Source: Paenibacillus sp. RC334
GTDB lineage: Bacteria; Bacillota; Bacilli; Paenibacillales; Paenibacillaceae
DNA: 64,000 nucleotides
Direction: 5' to 3'
Assembly: GCF_030034735.1 (NCBI RefSeq)
Contig: NZ_CP125370.1
Coordinates: 1,426,001-1,490,000 of the forward strand
Made by a program: the position numbers and the translations under genes. Under the pieces are notes generated by a model, which had not been told where the DNA came from, made no database searches, and saw only the letters and a program-made list of their open reading frames with translations. Below, piece after piece: positions 16,005 to 26,079 of this stretch; position 1 is the stretch's first letter; the number at the start of each line of letters is the position of its first letter.

Positions 16005-19000
16005 ATGACTTTTGAATCCATGAATAAGCACGGACAGGCTCGGGGTCATCAGCCACGCGTAATTGTAGAGCTGGACAAAATGTCCTATGTCCGCAGCTTG
16101 CGGCCAAACCAAGACGTTGTTCAATATGTAAAAGATACGGTCGTTAAAGACTTTTTGTCCATTGATGGTGTGACCCAGCTATCAAGTGAAAAGGAAGCCA
16201 CAAAGGTTAGCGAAATAGCCCGTCTCGCCAATTTGCCTATGTCCATGCCTATACTTTCTAGTTCGAAAATGCGTGGGCATGTTACCGATTCGAATCATAT
16301 ACAGGGCATGCTGGTTACCAGCCGTCACCGTTCAGTGAATTCCAAGCGCCCTCTTCACAAGGGAGTGGACCTGGATTGTGACAAGGAGGATACCATTCAT
16401 GCCGTATGGGATGGAAGAATTACTGCGGCTGGTGCTGTAAAGGGCTACGGTCACGCTGTATATATTCATCACGGCAACGGCTGGACGACCCGGTATGCTC
16501 ATTTGAAACCCAATGCGATGATGGTCAAGGTTGGAGATCATGTGAAGGCTGGAGATCCGATTGCTATAGGATGGAACTCGGGTCACAAGAGTAGTAGTGG
16601 AGGTGGGGATGGAGCACATCTTCATTTTGAGGTTCGCAAGGATGGCGAGGATTTGAACCCCGAAGCTTTCCTGCGCGGGGAAAAATCCATACAATTGCCC
16701 ATTCGATTGCTGGATGCGGCTGTTCAGAATAAAAGCACAGTCACTCCATCGTTGGCAGCTAGCACTGTCGAATCCTACACGGAATATAGTATGGAAGCGT
16801 GGGCTTATTATGTAAATGCTGCAAACTCTGAAGGCATTACAAGAGGAGGAACAGATGTACGGCAGTGGAAGGATTACAAAATTATTGCTGTCGATCCCTC
16901 TGTCATTCCGTTGGGAAGTAAGGTTGAGCTGTTGGTAGACGGGAAAAATTGGGGCGAATATGTGGCTGATGATACGGCTGGCTCCACGAAGGGCAAACGT
17001 ATTGAAATTTTAATGGAAAATGCGGAGCAATGCCTCCAGTTTGGGCGAAAACCTGTCATTGTGAAAATCAAGCAATGGGGGGACGGAAGAACTCGCAGCG
17101 CAAACTCAGAAGTCGATCAATCCATTGTATCCTACCAGATCAACCGTACCACGGAGAAGGTGTCGTACAACAAGGATTTTACGGCTCAAAAAACGAGTCT
17201 GGACCCTTTGAAATTTGTGGATATCGTGGGTGCCACACAATTTTTCACCAATGAAACGCCTAATCAGGTTCGTAATGTTTTAGGTTTTCAACGAACAGAC
17301 GGGGCGGGTCAGGTGAAGAAATTCACGTTTGTGCATGACTGGTTCAAGGCCGGTTGTTTAAGCTGGGCCTATGTGTCGGATATGGATATCCAGGACAGAG
17401 TAGAGGTGAAGGTGGACGACCATGTAGTTGCGACCATTGAAGGGGTAAATGCCAAAAACGGACTGGCTTATCCTCCCTCTATTCCGGTGCCTGGTGGACA
17501 CCACAAGATCGAATTTTCAATGTCGAATCCTTCCAAGGCGTCAAGAGGTAATTTCGGGATCACTTTCCTGAAAGCCAGAGAATTTGATGTGGAATCCGTC
17601 TCAGCCAAAACAGTCTGGACGTTCGAAGACCCGATGAGCACAATAAATGATTGGACTCCCGATCAGCAGGTAGTGGTGACGGATCTGGGGGATCAGCAGA
17701 AGATATCCACAGCACGGGAAGAGGCTGGTATTGAACGGACAGGGAAGATAAACAAATTTCCATTTACGATGCAGTTCCGAATTAAGGCCGATCAGGGAAC
17801 ACAAGGGAAAATAATAATGTCCAATGGCTCCAAAGCATTTGTGGTCAAGGTTACAGATCAGGGGATTTCTACGAATGTCAGCTCCTATAGCCATAACCAT
17901 ATGAGCGAGTACACCGATTATGTAGTAACCTGCCATAACGAAACAGATATGGATGTATATATTAAAAGCATACTTCCGGGTGGTGTCGAACAATGGGAAA
18001 ATACCCGGGTACGCGGCGTATCCGAGGAAGATACGGCGAACAGACTGCGGTTTTCCGTATCCAGCGGTGGTCTGTATATTGCAGAGGTAAAATATTCCTT
18101 TCATGATTACTCTATTGAGCAGTTTGCCACCCATATCGCAGATACGTATAAGGAGAAATGGTATGACGTCGGCGGGTTTCAGTATGAGGATACCGCTTCA
18201 CTGGAACGGGATGTGATGAACTGGGAGGTTCATTCTCACATGGATATGTCCTCGACGTCAGCCACCGTAACTTTAAATAATGCCAAAGGGATCTACTCCC
18301 TATCCCTGGAACGTTACGCTGCATTTCCTGATGGGAGGAAGCAGCCACCTAACGAATTTACCTATTGGGAGGAGGGTGAGCGAAGACATCTGATTAGTGA
18401 AGGGACTCCCATCCGTATTTATGCAGGCTACGGTGATGAGCTGGTACGTGTATTTACAGGCATGATCAAGGGTGAAATTGAGGAGGATGCCGAGAGAAGA
18501 ACGCTTACGTTCCACTGTGTAGACCGTTATGACATGCTGGAGGAATTTATATTTTATAAGGATATGATCTACCCTCCAGAGGAAGCGTATGCTGGGGACG
18601 GCGGCGCCTTTGCCTGGATGAAATCCAGTATTGTAAAGGATATTGTGGTCGCAGCCGGGCTTAATTCATGGCGTGTGCACGGGGAAGAATGCCAATATCC
18701 CGATTTGGATATAGACGAAACGGTATATGTTGATGTGAAGAAGGGCAAGCACTCCTACATGAGATTTGATTCCAAGTCAGGAGAGCTTCAGACGATTCCC
18801 CAAGATCAAGAATGTGTGAAAACAGCCGAAGGCTGGGAAAATCCTTTCGTAGCAACGGTATCCTTCAAGACGGGAACAAGGGCATCAGATGCTATACAAT
18901 CGCTCATACAGGATTTGCCCTATGATGTCAGATGTGATCGTTACGGAACGTTTACACTGAAACGAATGAATTTTCTGGATACTCCGGATTGGGATCAGAT

Positions 19001-19457
19001 AGCACGTTCCAAGTGGGAATTTACAGATGATCATTTGCTTGAAATGACGTCTTCTACCGACTACTCGCGTGTTCGCAACCATCTGATGATTTCTGGTTCT
19101 GAGGGGTTAACGGAGCATTTTCTGGATAAAAGCCTGATTGTCGCCACCAAAGGGAATATGAGAACTACCGGATTACAGCTACCATGGATTGAAGAGCAGG
19201 ATGGGGCATCCATGCGTGATCTCAAGCAGCAGATAGCGAATAAAGTATTTTTTGATATGAAAAGACAAGCCCGTACCAAAAACATTGTTATTCGCGGTAA
19301 CCCCCTCATAGAGCTTTTGGATGGGTGTTATGTGTATGACAACCATACCTGTAATGCAGGATATTATCTGATTAAGGGCAACAGGCTGGTCGGTAATGAA
19401 TGCGGCATGATTAACTATCTGGAGCTAACCTGGTCCGCTCTTCCTGCAACATCCTGA
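16005..19457 (+). CDS. Tail hub/tip protein with M23 peptidase and 3D lytic domains
   Basis: 1150-residue fusion. Residues about 115-225 are an M23 (LytM-type) endopeptidase with the zinc ligands His118 and Asp122 (LHKGVDLDC) and HLH at 205-207. Residues about 262-356 are a 3D domain (AVDPSVIPLGSKVEL ... ADDTAGSTKGKRIEI), keeping the three Asp typical of lytic transglycosylases of the MltA/3D type. A beta-rich region follows, and the C-terminal half (about 730-1150) resembles a baseplate hub (SATVTLNNAKG ... VFTGMIKGEIEED). It would sit at the tail tip and cut peptide and glycan bonds. ATG 16005 follows AGGTGAT. Full length, no break. This is the only lytic enzyme visible in the cluster. Confidence 0.85.
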   Translation: MTFESMNKHGQARGHQPRVIVELDKMSYVRSLRPNQDVVQYVKDTVVKDFLSIDGVTQLSSEKEATKVSEIARLANLPMSMPILSSSKMRGHVTDSNHIQGMLVTSRHRSVNSKRPLHKGVDLDCDKEDTIHAVWDGRITAAGAVKGYGHAVYIHHGNGWTTRYAHLKPNAMMVKVGDHVKAGDPIAIGWNSGHKSSSGGGDGAHLHFEVRKDGEDLNPEAFLRGEKSIQLPIRLLDAAVQNKSTVTPSLAASTVESYTEYSMEAWAYYVNAANSEGITRGGTDVRQWKDYKIIAVDPSVIPLGSKVELLVDGKNWGEYVADDTAGSTKGKRIEILMENAEQCLQFGRKPVIVKIKQWGDGRTRSANSEVDQSIVSYQINRTTEKVSYNKDFTAQKTSLDPLKFVDIVGATQFFTNETPNQVRNVLGFQRTDGAGQVKKFTFVHDWFKAGCLSWAYVSDMDIQDRVEVKVDDHVVATIEGVNAKNGLAYPPSIPVPGGHHKIEFSMSNPSKASRGNFGITFLKAREFDVESVSAKTVWTFEDPMSTINDWTPDQQVVVTDLGDQQKISTAREEAGIERTGKINKFPFTMQFRIKADQGTQGKIIMSNGSKAFVVKVTDQGISTNVSSYSHNHMSEYTDYVVTCHNETDMDVYIKSILPGGVEQWENTRVRGVSEEDTANRLRFSVSSGGLYIAEVKYSFHDYSIEQFATHIADTYKEKWYDVGGFQYEDTASLERDVMNWEVHSHMDMSSTSATVTLNNAKGIYSLSLERYAAFPDGRKQPPNEFTYWEEGERRHLISEGTPIRIYAGYGDELVRVFTGMIKGEIEEDAERRTLTFHCVDRYDMLEEFIFYKDMIYPPEEAYAGDGGAFAWMKSSIVKDIVVAAGLNSWRVHGEECQYPDLDIDETVYVDVKKGKHSYMRFDSKSGELQTIPQDQECVKTAEGWENPFVATVSFKTGTRASDAIQSLIQDLPYDVRCDRYGTFTLKRMNFLDTPDWDQIARSKWEFTDDHLLEMTSSTDYSRVRNHLMISGSEGLTEHFLDKSLIVATKGNMRTTGLQLPWIEEQDGASMRDLKQQIANKVFFDMKRQARTKNIVIRGNPLIELLDGCYVYDNHTCNAGYYLIKGNRLVGNECGMINYLELTWSALPATS

Positions 19458-19485
19458 TTTTGACGGTATGATCCATAACATAATA

Positions 19486-19533
19486 AAAGGAAATGGCATT
19501 ACGCAACCTGCGTTAATTGTCATTTCCTTTTTC
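19486..19533 (+). terminator. Terminator of the tail-core operon
   Basis: AAAGGAAATG (19486-19495) pairs perfectly with CATTTCCTTT (19521-19530), with an inner ACGCA/TGCGT pair, and T residues follow. The next promoter motif overlaps its right arm. Confidence 0.85.
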
Positions 19534-19542
19534 TTATATTGA
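19512..19542 (+). promoter_or_regulatory. Cluster promoter motif, copy 3 (baseplate/fibre operon)
   Basis: GTTAA at 19512-19516, 16 bases, CTTATATTGA at 19533-19542. The GTTAA half lies inside the terminator hairpin of the upstream operon, so one stretch of DNA ends one unit and starts the next. Confidence 0.75.
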
Positions 19543-19564
19543 AGGAGAAGGTGAGGTGTGAACT

Positions 19565-19984
19565 TTGGAGAACCAGAATTTTACGAACTCCAACGAGGTA
19601 TTCCCGATTATTGATCTGATTCGACGTGAAGTTCGTAAGGAAAGAGTACATGCGGGTCAGACGGACGACTTGTTGGAAAAAAAGGCTCCGGAGGAGCCCA
19701 ATGTCATGACCATTGACGTGGCCCGTGAAATGCTTCAATATCCTGCATTGGTAACGTCAGTGCTATACACCTATGATAACGGCTTGCTGGAACGGCTAAC
19801 GCTGTATCGGGACGATCTGTTGCAGGTGACCGGATTTTTCATTGAATTTGAAGCCTCCACAACCCTGAATGCAGAAATGGAAGAAGAGGCTGATATTCCA
19901 TCGTTAAACGCTATACGTGGAAGCATTATTCGTGAAAATGGTTTGTTCAAAAATCTGACTCTTGATTATGTAAGGGCGGTGTAG
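19565..19984 (+). CDS. Small tail protein of unknown role
   Basis: Unrecognised acidic 139-residue protein, first gene of the second operon. The only plausible start is TTG at 19565 (AGGTGAGGTG about 6-8 bases upstream). It has an N-terminal helix rich in charged residues (LIRREVRKERVHAGQTDDLL) and a beta-rich C-terminal half (YTYDNGLLERLTLYRDDLLQ). The closeness to the next gene (3 bases) suggests the two act together. It could be a baseplate wedge or fibre adaptor, which is only a guess. Confidence 0.6.
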   Translation: MENQNFTNSNEVFPIIDLIRREVRKERVHAGQTDDLLEKKAPEEPNVMTIDVAREMLQYPALVTSVLYTYDNGLLERLTLYRDDLLQVTGFFIEFEASTTLNAEMEEEADIPSLNAIRGSIIRENGLFKNLTLDYVRAV

Positions 19985-19987
19985 TCT

Positions 19988-20374
19988 TTGTCCAGTGGTG
20001 CTAATTTTGCAAGCTATATGGTAGGAGGACGTTTGGACCCGCCTTTTATGCCAACGAAGACCCAACCGTACATTGTGGGCAATCGGATTGAATCCCGAGG
20101 AATTGGCAAGGTAGAAAGCACAATGCAAGTCAGCCATGATTGCGAGCTGCTTGCGGTAGCTGTGGGAGCATCCTTTTATGAGTCCAGCGATTATTGGAAT
20201 CTGTATGTGGGGGATAAGTTGGTATGCCAACGTATTTTCACGAAGGATCTACCTGAAGGGATGTATTTTACAGCCGTTATTCCTTGTCCGACAGGGACTG
20301 AATTTCGTTTTGAGTTTTTTAATGAAGGCGGCAGGAACAAGGATATATGGGTGAATTATCAAATGCTCCAATAG
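19988..20374 (+). CDS. VGGRLDPPF-motif protein, copy 1
   Basis: 128-residue beta-rich protein of a family I do not recognise. It opens with SYMVGGRLDPPFMPTKTQPY and ends with EFRFEFFNEG ... IWVNYQM. A paralog at 42720-43184, next to the sigma genes, shares VGGRLDPPF-PTKT-P, the DYW motif and the EFRFEF ending. Start TTG at 19988, with GGGCGGTG upstream. Its place among baseplate genes suggests a structural part, perhaps a jelly-roll cap or fibre adaptor. Confidence 0.6.
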   Translation: MSSGANFASYMVGGRLDPPFMPTKTQPYIVGNRIESRGIGKVESTMQVSHDCELLAVAVGASFYESSDYWNLYVGDKLVCQRIFTKDLPEGMYFTAVIPCPTGTEFRFEFFNEGGRNKDIWVNYQMLQ

Positions 20375-20391
20375 AAAGGAGGTGAAACATA

Positions 20392-22711
20392 ATGCCAGAG
20401 GATAGTCCTTGGCTGGAAATGCTCGTTAACGAAGATCAGTTGTTGAGTCAAATCGTTACCCTTTGCTCTCAAAACGGATGGGATATTGTGGATGAATTTC
20501 ATAAGGTCGTGTATTCGAGCCGACTGGGCCAAACCCACGATTCAGCGCTTCTCTCTTCCACTCGTCAACTCCTATGTAGATATTCCCAAGCTTGCGCATA
20601 AGGGTGACTACTTTGTGTATTTGGATGGCGAGCTTATGCCTTCTTCCTATTATTCAGCAGAAGAGAAGAAGGATGGCGGACAACGTATTAGCTTCGCGTC
20701 AGGGGTTTCAGGAGAGGCGGCTGTTTATTACAGTGATCTGAACGGCTCGGAGGAATTTGAATTTGTCGTAGCCAAGCACTACATTTTGCGAAATGTATCA
20801 GGGCATCTTTTTGGCATGGCTATGCTGGGCAGTGTGAAGGAAAAGCTGCACAATACAGGCTCAAAAATCCCGTTTGCTGTTCACAGAAACCATGCCGGTT
20901 GGGGAACGCAGCTGGAGCCACAATCTGATGGGATATTCTCTTGGGCTGTTCAGAAGGTCGAACAGGACAATCTGTTTGAGCGTCATACGATGTATTTTTA
21001 TCAATTGGAAAAGTTCGTGAATACGAGCAGAATGATTGTAGGCTGGGATAAATCCGCTGATTTTAAAAGGCTCGCTTTGGATGTAGAGATTCAATCCTCT
21101 ATGTGGGGGCTGCACGATGAGACCCAAGCGCTTCAGTTGATGATTACGCATCAATTCCCTCAATTTTACCAATCTCCTTACGTTGCTTCGCGGACGCGGA
21201 TTCCGCAATTGGATCGCTATGAACAGGTAGCCACCATGAATGTGAAATTCACGAACTGGTGGCAGGACAGCAAGGTCCAGCTTAGAGGCTACGTGGATGC
21301 AAAGACTGTCATGCTGGTTTTGCTGGCAGATACAGCACCTGCCTGGGAGCGTAATGCAGTACCTTCGATCCCGATCTATATGGGCGATTTTGATGTCAAG
21401 GGCAATACCCATTCGATAATGAACGAGAGTTGCGTTTTTGAACTGAATGGCGGTGAGGAATCTCGCAAAGCAACCTTTTTCTCGGATAGTCCTATGGTTA
21501 ATACCGGATCGACGATGAAAGTGTGGTTATCGGGAGATGTGGCTGCGGAATCAAACTATATTTCTCTACGTGTTGCAGGTCAGGAGCTTGTAAAGCTACG
21601 AACCACGGAAGCCCACACCCCCGCCCATTCCAGAGATCAGGCAGAGTACCTTGGAGAGTTCTCTGTTTACGGGGTTGATGGTAAAAATTCATTTAACTTG
21701 GAAGTGTTCTCTTCTTCTGGAGTTGATGGCTTTAGTCCTGTTTCCGCAAGAGTCTGGGTGGAGCTTCAAATCTATACAGAAAACGCGGGTGCTACAGCTG
21801 CTCTATTCGCAGGGACTGCATTTGCAAAAGACGGCTTAAGTTTAGAGAGTGCGCTCAGCCAATCGGCCCGGTTTGACTATGATGATGCAGATCCAAAACG
21901 TCATCAGGATACGCTTATGCCGATGCTAAAAGGATATCCTGTTCACCCGAGTAACGGTATTGATTCTGTCATGGTCAAGAGAACAAAGTATGGTGCACGT
22001 TATCAATCGTACTATTTTGCCTGGACTGTTCCGTCGAACAGGATGCCTCCCTTGCGGGAGGACACGACTGGAGCCAAGCACGTTCGAGCCTGGAACAACA
22101 GCGATATGAGCAGTGCCTATCAGTATCAGTTTAATCCATCCCGCTACACGGAGCAGGTACATTCTTCGAGAGCTATATTAATACATCCGGAAGATGGTAC
22201 GCACGGAACACTACGAAATGTTATTTTACTGTCGCCCCTAACTATAATGAATGGGGATGAGCTGGAGGCTGTTGATGAACACTGCACCGATGGAGAGGGT
22301 GCTAAGCATCAGACGTATTCTTATTATTTGACAGAGGGCATATCACCATTGACCAAGCGGGCAGCGACACCTTATCGACCAGCGGGTATCGGTATTCTGA
22401 AGGCTGGAAATCTTCGAAGGCCAGAAAAACGGTTACCTATTTCGCCGCCTGCGCTCGTTGTATCCCTGACTCCATCCCATATTTCGGTCCATGCTGGGGA
22501 GGGAGTGGAATTGATGTCTTCCTATAACAAGAATTCTCCGGTATTGATCTCCAACTGGTTTGCTTCAGGTGGTGCGAATCCAGAAGGCATTACGGTGAAT
22601 AACGCCCGCTTTACTTTTCAGAAAGAGGGGAAGTATACCGTAACCTTTACCTTAACGAATGAGCTGGGACAGACAGGAACGGCGACAGCGGACATTACCG
22701 TAGTGAAGTAG
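20392..22711 (+). CDS. Baseplate-like tail protein, paralog A (frameshifted in this sequence)
   Basis: The gene starts at ATG 20392 (AAAGGAGGTG upstream) but changes frame by +1 near 20531-20534 (GGGCCAAACCC). Deleting one C there joins the two parts into about 772 residues: ...VYSSRLG then KPTIQRFSLPLVNSYVD.... The join matches paralogs B (22752) and C (24214). Marks of the family are FNPSRY, then VHSSRAILIHPEDGTHGTLR and YYLTEGISPLTK. A NGxxL-type beta module lies near the N-terminus, and a PKD/Ig-like domain ends the protein (NELGQTGTATADITVV). It may be a pseudogene, a sequencing error, or less likely a +1 recoding site. No enzymatic motif. Confidence 0.65.
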
Positions 22712-22751
22712 CAAAGAACACAATCGTAGTTCAAAGAAAGGGGAGAAACAA

Positions 22752-24176
22752 ATGTCATTCATTGATACGACAGCAGCAGCATTTACTCCAAAAGTAACGG
22801 AAGCGGACTTACAACCCCGTTTGGGAGAGTTGCTGGCTACGGCAGGCTGGAAAGTCGCAGCCAATTATAAAAGGGTCATTTTCGACGCCAATATTACCCA
22901 TCCTTCAGATGCAGTGAGGAATTATACAAATTTCCGGATTACGGTTGCCGAACATTTTATATATTCCAATAAGGATAATCAAAGCTTTGGTATCGCCATC
23001 GCCGGAACATGGTACCCTCGATTGGTTGATTATGTGAAGCGTCCAGATAAAGATTCCTACAAGCAATTTGGGGAATGGGCAACGAATGAATTCCGCAAAT
23101 ACCGGCTTTCCCATACTTTATATGTGTACATGCTGGAGGATTTAAAAGGATTGAAACCAGACGGTGCAGATGTTGTACTGGCCTGGAATGATAATTCTGA
23201 AGCCGGACAGCTTCGAGCAGCGCTAGATATCGAAGTAGAGGAATCTGCCTGGAAAACAACGGTTAGCGGTCCTATGTTTACGGTGACTAAAGCAGAAGGC
23301 GCGCGTATGCAGTCTCCGATTATGCAAGCAGGTCTGCGCTACAAGCTGATGGAGTCTTATTACAACAACTCTTTTAATTATCCTGTCCAAAATACAAACT
23401 GGTGGAGTGATTCTGAAATTTCCGTAAAGGGGACTCTTTCAGATACTAATTTCTTTTTTACCATTCAGTGTGATAATGTACCGGCTCCAGAAAACAATCT
23501 GGTTCCGATCATTCCGCTCTACTTTGGCAAGCTGGACCCAGTCGAGGAAGGCGATAACGTTTATGCTTTATTTGCAGGAACGGTTCCGATCAGGGATACG
23601 GTGAATGGAGTCGCTACGTATGATTTTGACGATACCACTACCCGACAACCTCATATTATGCCTTTATTAAAATCATATCCTAACTTTCCGGCTAATGGTC
23701 TGGATAATATCATGGTTAATCGCGCCAAGCTGGGTGCGAGATATCAAGCCCATTATCTTTCCTGGAATTCGCCACCCAATCTCATGCCGCCAGCCAGAAC
23801 TTCTGTTGACGGCAAGAAGGATTACCCGAGAGCCTGGAATAATGCTGAAAATCCTTTGTACAAATACACTTTCAATCCTTCTCGTTACAGTGGGAAGGTG
23901 CATACTTCCAAAGTATACGTTATTCACCCCGAGGAGGGTGTGCGCGGTACATTAAAAGATACGATCTCTTTGGCTGCCTTTTCGTTTAATGCCAACAAAT
24001 TAAGAGTTAAGCGAGCCAACTGTCCAGATGAATTTGATGTATACCGTTACTTCTTGATAGAGGGAATTTCCCCATTGACCAAAAAACCAGGTACTCAATT
24101 CAGATCCGCGGGCATTGGCTTGTATGTGAACACCGTAGATGATGAAGGAAATGAAATAAAACCAACTACTCTGTAG
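22752..24176 (+). CDS. Baseplate-like tail protein, paralog B
   Basis: Intact 474-residue member of the three-gene family; function unknown. Shared marks are GW...YKRVIF near the start, SFGIAIAG, MPLLKSYPNFPANGLDNIMV, FNPSRYSGKVHTSKVYVIHP, and YFLIEGISPLTK near the end. It lacks the NGxxL module and the C-terminal Ig domain of paralog A, so it is the minimal form. ATG 22752 follows AAAGGGGAGAAA. It is likely a wedge or fibre-holder around the hub, since tandem related proteins often build concentric layers there. That role is inferred. Confidence 0.65.
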   Translation: MSFIDTTAAAFTPKVTEADLQPRLGELLATAGWKVAANYKRVIFDANITHPSDAVRNYTNFRITVAEHFIYSNKDNQSFGIAIAGTWYPRLVDYVKRPDKDSYKQFGEWATNEFRKYRLSHTLYVYMLEDLKGLKPDGADVVLAWNDNSEAGQLRAALDIEVEESAWKTTVSGPMFTVTKAEGARMQSPIMQAGLRYKLMESYYNNSFNYPVQNTNWWSDSEISVKGTLSDTNFFFTIQCDNVPAPENNLVPIIPLYFGKLDPVEEGDNVYALFAGTVPIRDTVNGVATYDFDDTTTRQPHIMPLLKSYPNFPANGLDNIMVNRAKLGARYQAHYLSWNSPPNLMPPARTSVDGKKDYPRAWNNAENPLYKYTFNPSRYSGKVHTSKVYVIHPEEGVRGTLKDTISLAAFSFNANKLRVKRANCPDEFDVYRYFLIEGISPLTKKPGTQFRSAGIGLYVNTVDDEGNEIKPTTL

Positions 24177-24213
24177 TGTAGCTTGGCTAATCTAATATTA
24201 GAGGTGATTGATT

Positions 24214-26049
24214 GTGTCGTGGTTTGATGGAGATGCTACTTTTCAACTGTTTCCGCAGGAATTAGAGAAACAATTCAATGCTCATGGCTGGAACACGTTT
24301 ATTAAATACCGGGCAGTAACCGGGAACCCTAGAAATACGGCGACCAAATTTGCTGACGTCCGATTGTTCAGGTCCACGGGCAGTGACGGTCAGATACGTA
24401 ACTTCGGCATGGCTTTTGGTTACGGTGGGACGGTCAAACAGCCCGGGGAGATGGACTTCATCTCACAAAACTCCATGCTTGGAGAAGCACAGCGGGTACA
24501 AGGTAGTGACACGCAATTGCAGGTCGTCGTACGTCCTGTAGAGGCGGACTCGGAGATGCTATATAAGAACGGCGTATACGTTCAGAAGACAGAATATACC
24601 TTTGAACCTTACAGTGGCGTGTTTAAGCTGAATAAAGCTGCACTAGCAAGCGATCAATTTACCGTATCCTATGCACCTGCTGCTAATGCTCCAAGTCTAC
24701 CCAAACGTTTATTTTTCTTTACCTTCGATGATGTACGCTCGGAAAAGATCGTAGAAGCTGTAAATAACGGAGTAAGGGTAGGTGACCCTGAATCCCTTCT
24801 TCCTGACGGAGATGGAACTCGTCGAGAATTTAAAATACCTGCTGACACGACCATCAAGGCAGGAAGCGTCCGGTTGTATATTAATCAGGTAGAGGTTTCT
24901 CCTGCCGATTTTACGGTTGACTACGATACCAATACGATTAAAATCCCAACCACGGTTAAGGCGCCGGACGCCGGTAGTGAGCTTCACGCTTCTTATATCA
25001 GAGTGCTGGCGGGTACGGGAACAGACATGATTAATTTCGGGGATGTGACTACCCGGAACTTTGACCCGGATTCCGGAGCAAGCTTAATGGACGCTGTGTA
25101 CTCCTGCATATACTATATTTATCCTTCGTTGCCTACAGCGTTGTCTTTTACTTCACTGGATAATTATACTCGCGGCTGGCAGCGTGATTCCAGCATCTAT
25201 TATTGGGGGAACTTCAACAAAGACCGTATTGTTATGTTTCTGCGTCCCGATCCTACCTCGGGTCCTGAAAACACATACTTTGCACCACTTTACATTGGCA
25301 AAATGACCACACTTGGCAAATCGCCAAGAAAAAATCACGTTCTGATCTCTGGATGCCGGGAAAAGGACGAAGTGAAATGGAAAAAGGATATGAAGCTGGG
25401 TGCCACATACGTAGACTATGGACTGAATACCTCGAATGGTAACAGCTCCGTACAGCTTCAACAGTCTATTGGCGGAACGTATTATCAGCAGCATTATCTC
25501 GCCTTCATTACACATGATAAACAGGTGGATGCGGGTGAGTCCCGATTCAATCCTTCGGTATACAGCGGAAAATACCACATTTCTCCTATGTATGTGGTTC
25601 ATCCAAATGACGGTTTTGTCGGTAAGCTGGATGAGTGCTACGCTGTTCATCCGAAAAATATCTCTCAGCTCGACGAGCTGGAGGTCGTAGAAACGACAGA
25701 TCATGAAATTCTGGGCACAGGTGATGGGAAAAATAAGGTATTCCATTTATCTCATCAGCCTTCATTAAAAGATGATGGTACACCATTCAATCTGGTGATC
25801 AAAGTTAATTGTGTCGAGGCCAAATTCGGCACGGATTACACATTGGATCTGGAAACCAAGCAAATCACGTTCCTGGACGGTAAAGGACCGAAAGCGGATG
25901 AAGAGGTTCTGGCCACCTATGAGTATAAACAGATTTACCGTTATACCTTGGCGGATACACCTGTGAGCCCGTTCACGCTGGCTACCATTAGTCCATTCGC
26001 TCCGATCGGCTTGGGTATTCTGAAGGAAACGCTTGTTAAGAACAGTTAA
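24214..26049 (+). CDS. Baseplate-like tail protein, paralog C
   Basis: 611 residues from GTG 24214 (AGAGGTGAT 7 bases upstream; a TTG six bases earlier is less well placed). It shares FNPSVYSGKYHISPMYVVHP and the final SPFAPIGLGILKE with paralogs A and B, and carries three beta modules of the type found across the cluster: MLYKNGVYVQKTEY, VRLYINQVEVSPADF, and VIKVNCVEAKFGTDYTLD. Each is followed by an ITF or IKI strand and an LxAxYxY ending. It is probably a baseplate or fibre-network component built by module insertion. No catalytic residues seen. Confidence 0.65.
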   Translation: MSWFDGDATFQLFPQELEKQFNAHGWNTFIKYRAVTGNPRNTATKFADVRLFRSTGSDGQIRNFGMAFGYGGTVKQPGEMDFISQNSMLGEAQRVQGSDTQLQVVVRPVEADSEMLYKNGVYVQKTEYTFEPYSGVFKLNKAALASDQFTVSYAPAANAPSLPKRLFFFTFDDVRSEKIVEAVNNGVRVGDPESLLPDGDGTRREFKIPADTTIKAGSVRLYINQVEVSPADFTVDYDTNTIKIPTTVKAPDAGSELHASYIRVLAGTGTDMINFGDVTTRNFDPDSGASLMDAVYSCIYYIYPSLPTALSFTSLDNYTRGWQRDSSIYYWGNFNKDRIVMFLRPDPTSGPENTYFAPLYIGKMTTLGKSPRKNHVLISGCREKDEVKWKKDMKLGATYVDYGLNTSNGNSSVQLQQSIGGTYYQQHYLAFITHDKQVDAGESRFNPSVYSGKYHISPMYVVHPNDGFVGKLDECYAVHPKNISQLDELEVVETTDHEILGTGDGKNKVFHLSHQPSLKDDGTPFNLVIKVNCVEAKFGTDYTLDLETKQITFLDGKGPKADEEVLATYEYKQIYRYTLADTPVSPFTLATISPFAPIGLGILKETLVKNS

Positions 26050-26079
26050 CCTACAGGGTTAAAGGAGGTCGGCGGTGAC

